In this document: piece after piece, positions 17,287 to 24,203 of the stretch
Position numbering within the stretch: the stretch's first letter is position 1
Layout: each line of letters starts with the position of its first letter
DNA from: PMG-095 sp049324695
GTDB taxonomy: Bacteria; Myxococcota_A; Polyangia; Polyangiales; Polyangiaceae
Reading direction: 5' to 3'
NCBI GenBank assembly: GCA_049324695.1
Contig: JBMOMJ010000055.1
Coordinates: 124,001 to 188,000 of the forward strand
Length of the DNA: 64,000 nucleotides
Program-made: the position numbers and the translations under genes
The notes under the pieces: generated by a model
What the model saw: the letters and a program-made list of their open reading frames with translations, nothing else
Told to the model about the DNA's origin: nothing
Database searches by the model: none

Positions 17287-18008
17287 CCACGAGCCTAAGC
17301 CGCCGTGTCGTAGCCGAAGGGCTCGGCACGGCGCTGCTTCTCGCGGTGGTCATCGGCTCGGGCATCATGGGTGAGCGACTCGCGAAGGGAGACGTTGCGC
17401 TGGCCTTGCTGTGCAATGCCGTCGCAACCGGAGGCGGGCTCATCTTCTTGATTCTCTCGTTTGGGCCCATATCCGGCGCTCACTTTAATCCGGTCGTCAC
17501 ACTTGCGGCGGCGGCTCGAGGCTTGATTTCCTGGCGCGACTTCCTTTTCTACGTGCCTGCTCAAGTCCTGGGTGCGCTCTTCGGCGCAGCCGTTACGCAC
17601 GTAATGTTCGCAGAGCCCGTGTTCAGCCTGTCGACGCACGCGCGTGCTGGTGGGCCGCAGCTACTGAGTGAGTTCGTGGCGACGTTCGGCTTGCTCGCGG
17701 TGATTTGGTCCTGCCGCTTGCGCGCTGCGATCGTGCCATTCGCCGTATCCGCTTACATCGTTGCGGCCTATTGGTTCACGCCCTCCACGTCGTTCGCAAA
17801 CCCTGCTGCGACGCTGGCTCGGGCCGTGAGCAATACCTTTGCGGGAATTCGCCCGATTGACGCTCCCGGTTTCATTGCCGTCCAAGTCATGGGCGCGCTT
17901 GCGGCCACGTTTTTGTTTCAATGGCTCCTGTCAGAAAAGAGTACAGAGGCTCCCAACTCACGGCCGCTGCCAACATCTAGGCTCGTGAGCGCAGTCGATT
18001 CCGATTAG
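17283..18008 (+). CDS. aqpS: Aquaglyceroporin-type channel (AqpS-like)
   Basis: A MIP-family channel of 241 residues with six hydrophobic segments. It has both pore motifs, AHFNPVVTL near residue 60 and FANPAATLAR near 170; the first NPA is changed to NPV. In arsenic operons of the AqpS type such channels let As(III), made by ArsC from arsenate, or the trivalent product of ArsI, leave the cell down its gradient. ATG at 17283 overlaps the arsI stop (ATGA), so the two are translationally coupled; an in-frame ATG at 17265 is an alternative. arsC follows. No ArsB or Acr3 pump is seen in the window, so this may be the arsenite exit route. Confidence 0.88.
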   Translation: MTTSLSRRVVAEGLGTALLLAVVIGSGIMGERLAKGDVALALLCNAVATGGGLIFLILSFGPISGAHFNPVVTLAAAARGLISWRDFLFYVPAQVLGALFGAAVTHVMFAEPVFSLSTHARAGGPQLLSEFVATFGLLAVIWSCRLRAAIVPFAVSAYIVAAYWFTPSTSFANPAATLARAVSNTFAGIRPIDAPGFIAVQVMGALAATFLFQWLLSEKSTEAPNSRPLPTSRLVSAVDSD

Positions 18009-18030
18009 ACTTCCGTCCGAAGGATCATTC

Positions 18031-18456
18031 ATGAGTACGAGTATTGGTGATAAAGCCTCGACCGTGCTGTTCGCCTGCATTCACAACGCCGGCCGATCGC
18101 AAATGGCGGCCGCTTGGTTCAACGCTTTGGTGGACCCCAACAAAGCCGCGGCCGTTTCTGCAGGCACCGAGCCCGGCACTCGCGTGCATCCCGAAGTTGT
18201 GAACGCAATGAAGGAGGTCGGGATCGACCTCACCAATGGCAAGCCGCAGTTCTTGTCGGAGGAGCTCGCGCGGACTGCTTCGTTGTTGGTTACGATGGGG
18301 TGCGGGGAAGCTTGCCCATTCGTCCCCGGCCTGGTTCGTGAGGACTGGCCGTTGGAAGATCCGAAGGGCAAAAGCATCGAGCGCGTGCGAGAGATCCGCG
18401 ACGACGTTCGGCAACGCGTCACCGCGCTGTTGGATCGCAAGGGCTGGGCGAAGTAG
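18031..18456 (+). CDS. arsC: Arsenate reductase (low-molecular-weight phosphatase fold)
   Basis: Reduces arsenate to arsenite. This 141-residue protein has the phosphatase-type loop CIHNAGRSQ (nucleophile Cys16, Arg22) and two further cysteines at 91 and 95 in TMGCGEACPFVPG, followed by a DWPLEDP segment. The spacing of the last two cysteines (CGEAC) differs from the classical thioredoxin-linked Staphylococcus enzyme and resembles the broader MGCGD-C group, so the electron donor is uncertain. It closes the arsR-arsI-aqpS-arsC operon. Its stop is one base from the end of the convergent serine acetyltransferase gene. Confidence 0.93.
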   Translation: MSTSIGDKASTVLFACIHNAGRSQMAAAWFNALVDPNKAAAVSAGTEPGTRVHPEVVNAMKEVGIDLTNGKPQFLSEELARTASLLVTMGCGEACPFVPGLVREDWPLEDPKGKSIERVREIRDDVRQRVTALLDRKGWAK

Positions 18457-18457
18457 C

Positions 18458-19417
18458 TCAAATTCCCGCGCCAGCCGTGAAGGACTGGTTGCGGGAATGC
18501 GCCTGGGTGATGCGCGCACCTGGTTCTACATCGGTCGTGACCCAAACGTTGCCGCCGATCGTTGCGCCATCACCCACCGTGATTCTACCGAGCAGGGTGG
18601 CGCCCGCGTAGATCACCACGTCGTCACCGATGATGGGGTGCCGGGGCATGCCCTTCAACGGCCTGCCCGCTTCGTCACTGGGGAATGATTTGGCCCCCAG
18701 CGTGACACCTTGATATAGGCGAACACGCGAGCCGATGACGCAGGTTTCTCCGATCACCACGCCGGTGCCGTGATCGATGAAAAAGCTCTCTCCGATCTGC
18801 GCACCGGGGTGAATGTCGATACCGGTCGTCGCGTGCGCCAGCTCCGAGATGATTCGCGGGATGAGCGGCACGTCGAGGCGGTAGAGTTCGTGCGCCAATC
18901 GGTGATGAATCAGCGCGGTGGTGCTGGGGTAACAGAAGATCGCTTCGTCCGGGCTGGTCGCCGCTGGATCTCCATCGAACGCCGCCCGGACGTCTGTGCC
19001 CAACATGGCGCGCACTTGCGGCAGGCGCGCCGTGAACTCGCGCGTGGTCTCAGCGGCGCGCCGGGCACAAGCACCGCAAAATGATCGCGCGGGATCGTGC
19101 GGGCAGCAAAACAAGAGCGCCAGCGCCACTTGCTTTTCGAGGCTCGCCATCGCCGTATCCAAGGTTCGGCCCACGTAATAGGCGAGACCTTCTCGCGAGA
19201 TTCCGGCCACCCCGAAGTGAAAGGGAAACAGCGCCGCTCGCAAGTCTGTCATTAAAGTGAGCATCGCCTCGCGAGACGGGAGTGCGCGCCGCGCGATCAG
19301 GTCGTTGCGCGCGCCGAGATCGGAACCATTGTGTCGGCACAAGTCGCGGACCACGGAGTGGAGCGCGCCATCGGTCTCGGTGATCTGTAGCTTGCGAACG
19401 CCGCGCGTGTTTCTCAC
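18458..19417 (-). CDS. cysE: Serine O-acetyltransferase (EpsC/CysE type)
   Basis: Makes O-acetylserine from serine and acetyl-CoA, the first step of cysteine synthesis. The 319-residue length matches the EpsC-like subgroup. The C-terminal half is a left-handed hexapeptide repeat domain with the catalytic-loop HPGAQIGESFFIDHGTGVVIG, followed by YQGVTLGAKS and GDDVVIYAGATLLG. It lies 16 bases downstream of cysK on the same strand, as the last gene of an operon headed by a Cys-tailed flavoprotein. Its presence in an arsenic island suggests extra cysteine for thiol-based arsenic handling. Confidence 0.92.
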   Translation of the reverse strand: MRNTRGVRKLQITETDGALHSVVRDLCRHNGSDLGARNDLIARRALPSREAMLTLMTDLRAALFPFHFGVAGISREGLAYYVGRTLDTAMASLEKQVALALLFCCPHDPARSFCGACARRAAETTREFTARLPQVRAMLGTDVRAAFDGDPAATSPDEAIFCYPSTTALIHHRLAHELYRLDVPLIPRIISELAHATTGIDIHPGAQIGESFFIDHGTGVVIGETCVIGSRVRLYQGVTLGAKSFPSDEAGRPLKGMPRHPIIGDDVVIYAGATLLGRITVGDGATIGGNVWVTTDVEPGARITQAHSRNQSFTAGAGI

Positions 19418-19433
19418 GAATCCCCCGTTGACG

Positions 19434-20390
19434 CTATTGCTGCTGCTCGAACAGCGGAGTGCTCAGGTAGCGCTCGCCGGAGTCGGGCAACACGACCACT
19501 ATCGTTTTGTCCTCGTCCTTGATACGCGTGGCGATGCGCAGCGCTGCGACGACGGCTGCACCGCTGGAGATCCCTGCGAGAATGCCTTCTTCGCGCGCGA
19601 GCCGACGTGACATATCGAACGCTTCTTCGTTCGAGACCTGTTCCACCGAGTCGATCACCGAGAGATCGAGCACGCGCGGAATGAAGCCCGCTCCGATTCC
19701 CTGAATCTTGTGGGGCGCTGGCTGGATCGGCTTGCCCGCGATGGACTGCGAAAGCACGGGACTGTTCGCCGGTTCCACGGCGACCGAGTGAATCGAGCCG
19801 TGCAAGCGGCTTCGGAGATAACGCGTGACTCCGGTGATGGTTCCGCCGGTTCCAACGCCGGCCACGAAGTAGTCTACGGTGCCGCCGGTGTCGTTCCAGA
19901 TTTCGGGCCCGGTGGTGCGCTCGTGAATTTCAGGGTTCGCGGGGTTCTCGAACTGCTGCAGCAACACGAAGCGATCAGGAGCGCTCGCGACGATTCGTTC
20001 TGCCTCGGCGATCGCCCCCAGCATGCCTTTGCTGCCGTCCGTCAGAATCAAGCGCGCGCCATAGGCCTGCAACAGCCGCCGCCTCTCGATGCTCATCGTG
20101 TCCGGCATGGTCAACGTGAGTGCATACCCGCGTGCAGCAGCTACGAAGGCGAGCGCTATGCCAGTGTTTCCACTCGTCGGTTCGATGATCTCTCTACCGC
20201 TGTGGAGAAGGCCGCGCTTCTCTGCGTCCCACACCATCGCAGCACCAAGACGGCACTTGACGGAGTACGCCGGGTTGCGGCCCTCGATCTTGGCTAGTAC
20301 GCGGACACGCGTGCGACCGGGAAGGCGGTTCAATCGCACGAGCGGCGTTCGACCGATGGACTGGGCGTTATCCGTGAACCATTGGGACAT
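19434..20390 (-). CDS. cysK: Cysteine synthase (O-acetylserine sulfhydrylase)
   Basis: A PLP enzyme that forms cysteine from O-acetylserine and sulfide. This 318-residue protein carries the PLP lysine (Lys45 in NPAYSVKCR), the substrate loop EPTSGNTGIAL, the phosphate-binding GTGGTITGV and a C-terminal PDSGERYLSTPLF typical of CysK/CysM. It is followed directly by the serine acetyltransferase and preceded by the flavoprotein, so the operon can make cysteine on demand. Which of CysK or CysM it is cannot be settled by eye. Confidence 0.93.
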   Translation of the reverse strand: MSQWFTDNAQSIGRTPLVRLNRLPGRTRVRVLAKIEGRNPAYSVKCRLGAAMVWDAEKRGLLHSGREIIEPTSGNTGIALAFVAAARGYALTLTMPDTMSIERRRLLQAYGARLILTDGSKGMLGAIAEAERIVASAPDRFVLLQQFENPANPEIHERTTGPEIWNDTGGTVDYFVAGVGTGGTITGVTRYLRSRLHGSIHSVAVEPANSPVLSQSIAGKPIQPAPHKIQGIGAGFIPRVLDLSVIDSVEQVSNEEAFDMSRRLAREEGILAGISSGAAVVAALRIATRIKDEDKTIVVVLPDSGERYLSTPLFEQQQ

Positions 20391-20471
20391 GAGGTGACCT
20401 ATCAGCGATGAGAGTTGATGCGGCTCGGCTTGCTACTGGCTGAGTTGAGTTCGCAGACGTGAATTGTCGGC

Positions 20472-21839
20472 TCATACACTCGTGGAAGCTCTGCTGGGGC
20501 GCTGCGCTTTAGGGCTCGGAGCGCAACATCCGCCGCCGGCGCCGCAGCCGGAGGTTCCACAGCCGCCGGAGCCGGTTTCGGTCGTGCAGCAGCCAGTGCC
20601 ACAGTCTCCGCCACAGCTTCCCGCGGGCATCGTGATTTCGGTGCGCAACGAGCTCTCGCGATCGCCAGCCAGTGCAGCGGCGATCGAGCGCACCTGCTCA
20701 TAGCCGCTGGTGAGTAGGAACGTGGACGCGCGACCGTAGCTCTTCGAGCCGACGACAAAGAACCCAGTCTCGGGGTGCACCAGCTTTTCGATGCCGTGAG
20801 CCGGCGCGCTGCCGCACGGAAACCGGCGCGCGTCCACCAATTCGGCTAGCTGCTTCGGGCATTCGAACACCGGATCCAAAGACAGCTGCAGTTCGCGCAG
20901 CATGGAGAGATCCGGGCGGTAACCCGTGGCACAAATGATCTGATCTACCACGGGAAGAGCGCGATCCTCATCGTAGGCCGTGATGCCGTCGGACGACCGC
21001 TTCAGGTGAGTCAGCCAGAAGTCGGTTTCGACGCTCAATGAGCCGCGCGCCAGCATTTCCCGGACGCTGTCGGTGAGTCGTGTGCGTGCTTCGAGTGGCT
21101 CTCCCGAACGTCCACCGAGCAGGCTCTTCGCGTCCGGGCGGCGTACCGCCCAAATGATGCGCGTCGCCGCGTCTTCGCGGATGAGCGTGCTCAACGCGAC
21201 CAACGCGTTGAACGCCGAGTGACCGGAGCCGACAACGAGCGTGCGTTTGCCCAGGTAAGATCCCTTTTCGAGCTTTTCGACGTCGGGAATGCCGTAGCGG
21301 ATGAAGCGGCGCGCCTCGGGTTCACCCATGGCCGCCGCACCTTCGCCTCCGAGTGGGTTTGGCGTGAGCAAGTTGCCGGAGGCATCAATGACGGCGCTCG
21401 CCTGGATGTAACGTTCGCGACCCTCCTCGCTGAGGTGCAGACGAAACGGGCTCAGCGCGCGCCAATCCTCGCGCGCAGTGCGATCGAGACCAACTCGCGT
21501 GACTGCCTTCACGCTAGTGTTCAGCTTGAGGTTCTCCGCGATCTGCGGCACGCGCGCGAGTGGCTCCAAGTACTCGTCGACCAGCTCGCCCCCGCTCGGA
21601 AACTGCGCGGCGTCAGGCGCCTTCCATCCTGCGCGCTCGAGCAATCCGCGAGCCGCAGGGTCGATATTCATTGCCCAATTCGAAAACAGCCTGACGTGCC
21701 TCCAACTCGCGATGTTGCCGCCGACCTTCGGCGCACGTTCGATCAGAAGAGGACGAATTCCTCGAGACAGCAGGTGGGCAGCAGCAGCAAGACCTATGGG
21801 GCCCGCACCAATCACAGCAACCGGGAGCCGAGCAGACAT
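20472..21839 (-). CDS. FAD/NAD(P)-dependent oxidoreductase (FMO/ArsO-like) with Cys-rich tail
   Basis: A 455-residue flavoprotein with two dinucleotide-binding motifs, GAGPIGLAAAAHLL at the N-terminus and VVGSGHSAFNALVAL near residue 200, plus an ICATGYRPDLS motif, as in flavin-containing monooxygenases. Similar flavoproteins occur in arsenic operons and have been called ArsO. After the enzyme ends there is a Gly/Ser linker with eight cysteines in about 30 residues (SCGGDCGTGCC, GGCGTSGCG, GGGCC), like the tails on ArsI and ArsM here. It heads the operon flavoprotein-cysK-cysE. Oxidation of a trivalent arsenical held by the tail is a reasonable guess, not shown. Its promoter lies in the divergent region that contains the palindrome at 21909. 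Confidence 0.85.
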   Translation of the reverse strand: MSARLPVAVIGAGPIGLAAAAHLLSRGIRPLLIERAPKVGGNIASWRHVRLFSNWAMNIDPAARGLLERAGWKAPDAAQFPSGGELVDEYLEPLARVPQIAENLKLNTSVKAVTRVGLDRTAREDWRALSPFRLHLSEEGRERYIQASAVIDASGNLLTPNPLGGEGAAAMGEPEARRFIRYGIPDVEKLEKGSYLGKRTLVVGSGHSAFNALVALSTLIREDAATRIIWAVRRPDAKSLLGGRSGEPLEARTRLTDSVREMLARGSLSVETDFWLTHLKRSSDGITAYDEDRALPVVDQIICATGYRPDLSMLRELQLSLDPVFECPKQLAELVDARRFPCGSAPAHGIEKLVHPETGFFVVGSKSYGRASTFLLTSGYEQVRSIAAALAGDRESSLRTEITMPAGSCGGDCGTGCCTTETGSGGCGTSGCGAGGGCCAPSPKAQRPSRASTSV

Positions 21840-21893
21840 GACCAGCTGTTTCGCAGGAAAAGTACGACCTGACGAGGCGGCAAATTGTCGCCA

Positions 21894-21925
21894 CTGAACA
21901 GGTGTTCCGGCGACATCATGGCGCC
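21894..21925 (+). promoter_or_regulatory. Island operator copy B: 17-bp palindrome with upstream CTGAAC
   Basis: GGCGACATCATGGCGCC at 21909-21925 fits the consensus GGCGNCANNATGNCGCC shared with 26768 and 40650. CTGAACAG starts at 21894, 15 bases before it, the same spacing as at 26753/26768. If CTGAAC is a -35 box, a 17-base spacer puts CATGGC, inside the palindrome, at the -10 position, so a repressor bound here would block the polymerase. It sits between the divergent flavoprotein operon and the LolA-like/MMPL operon. Confidence 0.65.
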
Positions 21926-22032
21926 TTCTTGAGCGCCAACTTCGAAGTTAGAGCTAGCTCGAGAAACACACCTAAAGGGGCAGAGAGCGCATCTGCCGAT
22001 TCCTCACTCTCTATTTGAAAAGGCCTGCACTC

Positions 22033-22863
22033 ATGGACTCGTCATTTGCTCGGGCGATCGTGACACGACGAAACATCACTCTAGGGCTCGGCGCAGCCGC
22101 CACTTCATTGGTCGTGGGCGAGCTTCACGCCGATCCGGCGCCGGACGCGAGCAGCGTCGCAAGCAAGTCGCTGCGAGCCTACTATTACGGCGGCAACGAC
22201 ATGGTCGCGCACGTCAGCATGCAGGTGGTGCGTTCGGACGGTGCAACGCGTAGCCGCGAGCTCTCGATGTTGCGCAGGAACGTCGGCTCCGAGCGCCAGG
22301 AGTTTCTCATGTACTTTCAGGCGCCAGCGGACGTGAAGGACATGGCGTACCTGGTGCACAAGCACCCGCAGCGCGACGACGATCGCTGGTTGTACATGCC
22401 ATCGCTGAAGCTGGTGAAGCGAATCGCGGCACGCGACAAGCATTCGTCGTTTGCTGGCTCCGACTTTACGTATGAGGACTCCGTCGGCCGCGATATCTCG
22501 GACGAAAGCTACAAGTTCAAGAAAGAGGCCACCATCGCGGGGCGAAACTGCGTGGTCATCGAGGCCAGCGCCAAAGAGCCTGTTTCCTACGCCAAGCGGG
22601 TCGCCTGGGTCGATGCGGAACGCTGGCTCCCGCTGCAGGAAGAGTACTACGACACGCGCGGCGAGCTGGTGCGCACATTCTCGGCTGTAGAAGTCGAACA
22701 GATTGGCGGGGTGTGGACCATCAAGCGCTCGACGATGAAGAACGCGAAGAGCGGACAGAAGACGTTGGTTCAAATGCGTGACGTTGCTTACAACGTAGGT
22801 TTGGATGGAGATCTTTTCACGAACGATGCCTTGCGAGCTCCGCCGCGTAAGTGGCTGCGCTGA
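22033..22863 (+). CDS. Outer membrane lipoprotein-sorting (LolA-like) protein
   Basis: A protein of about 276 residues with an N-terminal export signal (TRRNITLGLGAAATSLVVG, possibly twin-Arg-like, though only TRRN is seen) and a LolA/LppX-like domain. The domain has YFQAPADVKDMAYLVHKH, DDRWLYMPSLKLVKRI and FAGSDFTYEDSVGRD, the signature of the lipoprotein-sorting family that accompanies MMPL/RND transporters. ATG at 22033 is preferred to TTG at 22015. It probably carries a hydrophobic or lipidic ligand across the periplasm for the transporter two genes downstream. Operator copy B lies 108 bases upstream. Confidence 0.85.
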   Translation: MDSSFARAIVTRRNITLGLGAAATSLVVGELHADPAPDASSVASKSLRAYYYGGNDMVAHVSMQVVRSDGATRSRELSMLRRNVGSERQEFLMYFQAPADVKDMAYLVHKHPQRDDDRWLYMPSLKLVKRIAARDKHSSFAGSDFTYEDSVGRDISDESYKFKKEATIAGRNCVVIEASAKEPVSYAKRVAWVDAERWLPLQEEYYDTRGELVRTFSAVEVEQIGGVWTIKRSTMKNAKSGQKTLVQMRDVAYNVGLDGDLFTNDALRAPPRKWLR

Positions 22864-22905
22864 GCGACCGGTGACGATGGATCTCACCTAGCGATTGAGC
22901 GTTCA

Positions 22906-24180
22906 TTGACAACACGACGAAAAACGGGTGCCGCTGCGCCATTCGCAGCAATGCTGACGTGTAGCTTTCTAGCGGCGACGACGACGCCCAGCACGGCCCT
23001 GGCGGCAGCGTATGAGTTGAATGGCTTTGCGCAGGCATCTTATGGCGTACGTGCTTGGCCAACGAGTGCATGCACGCCTGCGCGAGTTTGTCGTTTCACG
23101 CTGGGCGAAGAGCGCTTGCAATTGAAGTTTCAGGGGCACACGGAAGGTGTGGTCGACGCTGCTTTCACCGCGATTACCGATTTCGTTCACGACGACGTCT
23201 TGGGCGAGACGCGCATCGATCCTCGCGAGCTCTACGTCGAGCTTTCGCGCGGTCCAGCGACGTTGCGCATGGGACGCCAAGTCATCACCTGGGGCACGGG
23301 TGACTTGTTCTTCGTGAACGACATCTTCCCCAAGGATTGGGAGTCATTTTACCTGGGGCGACCGTTCGAATACTTCAAGGTTGCCTCGGATGGGCTCAGA
23401 CTTTTGCTCGCGCCGTTCGATGCGGTGCTCATCCCGCGCTTCTCGCCGGATGGCCTTCCGAGCAGCGCGCGCTTTCTGGCCGTTGCGGGTGCACAGCCAC
23501 AGCTGCCGGTTTCGGGTGGTCCGCCGCCGGTTGCGTTTCGGAACATGGAAGCGGCGCTGCGTGCATATGGCTCCTGGCAAGGTTGGGACGGCAGCCTGTA
23601 TCTGTCGAAGACCTTCTATCGCGCGCCCGCGTTTCAGATGAATACGCCGGACGAGCTGCACATGCGCTATCCGCGCCTGATCGTTTTCGGTGGAAGTTTG
23701 GTCGGCCCACTCCTGGGCGGCGTGATCAATTTCGAGACTGGTCTTTGGTACTCTTGGAGCAATCGCAAGGGCATACGCGGCGACCTGCCATTCACCAGCG
23801 TCCGATCCATTCTCGGCTACGCGCACCCGCTTTGGGAGGAAGCGACGCTCAGCGTGCAGCTCTTCGGAGAGACCATTTTGCAGTACTCGGCCTATCGCTC
23901 CAGCGCCATGCCAGGGCAGCCCCTGCGTGAACGCGTGGAGCCGATGGCAAGCGTGAGATTTACGCAGACCCTTCTGGATCAAACCCTTCAACTCAACTTG
24001 CTCGCCGTATACGCGCTGTCGCCCTCGGAAGGATTCGTCAACGCGACCGTTCGCTACTCGTTCAACGACGCGGCGTGGGCAGAGCTGGGCACCAATTTGT
24101 TCGGAGGCGACGAGGCCGGCAGTATGGGCATGTTTCGGCGTGACTCGAGCGCCTTCCTAAATGTTCGGTACGCATTTTAG
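22906..24180 (+). CDS. Predicted outer-membrane beta-barrel protein (DUF1302-like)
   Basis: A 424-residue protein with a signal peptide (MLTCSFLAATTTPSTALAAA). The body is rich in amphipathic strands, with RMGRQVITWGTGDLFFVNDIFPKDW-type segments, and ends FLNVRYAF with a terminal Phe, the classic barrel-assembly signal. Proteins of this sort, often annotated DUF1302, regularly accompany MMPL transporters and LolA-like proteins. The start is TTG at 22906. It lies between the LolA-like and MMPL genes, so it may provide the outer-membrane exit of the same export system. Confidence 0.8.
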   Translation: MTTRRKTGAAAPFAAMLTCSFLAATTTPSTALAAAYELNGFAQASYGVRAWPTSACTPARVCRFTLGEERLQLKFQGHTEGVVDAAFTAITDFVHDDVLGETRIDPRELYVELSRGPATLRMGRQVITWGTGDLFFVNDIFPKDWESFYLGRPFEYFKVASDGLRLLLAPFDAVLIPRFSPDGLPSSARFLAVAGAQPQLPVSGGPPPVAFRNMEAALRAYGSWQGWDGSLYLSKTFYRAPAFQMNTPDELHMRYPRLIVFGGSLVGPLLGGVINFETGLWYSWSNRKGIRGDLPFTSVRSILGYAHPLWEEATLSVQLFGETILQYSAYRSSAMPGQPLRERVEPMASVRFTQTLLDQTLQLNLLAVYALSPSEGFVNATVRYSFNDAAWAELGTNLFGGDEAGSMGMFRRDSSAFLNVRYAF

Positions 24181-24203
24181 CGCGCAAGCGAGAGGTGACT
24201 GTC

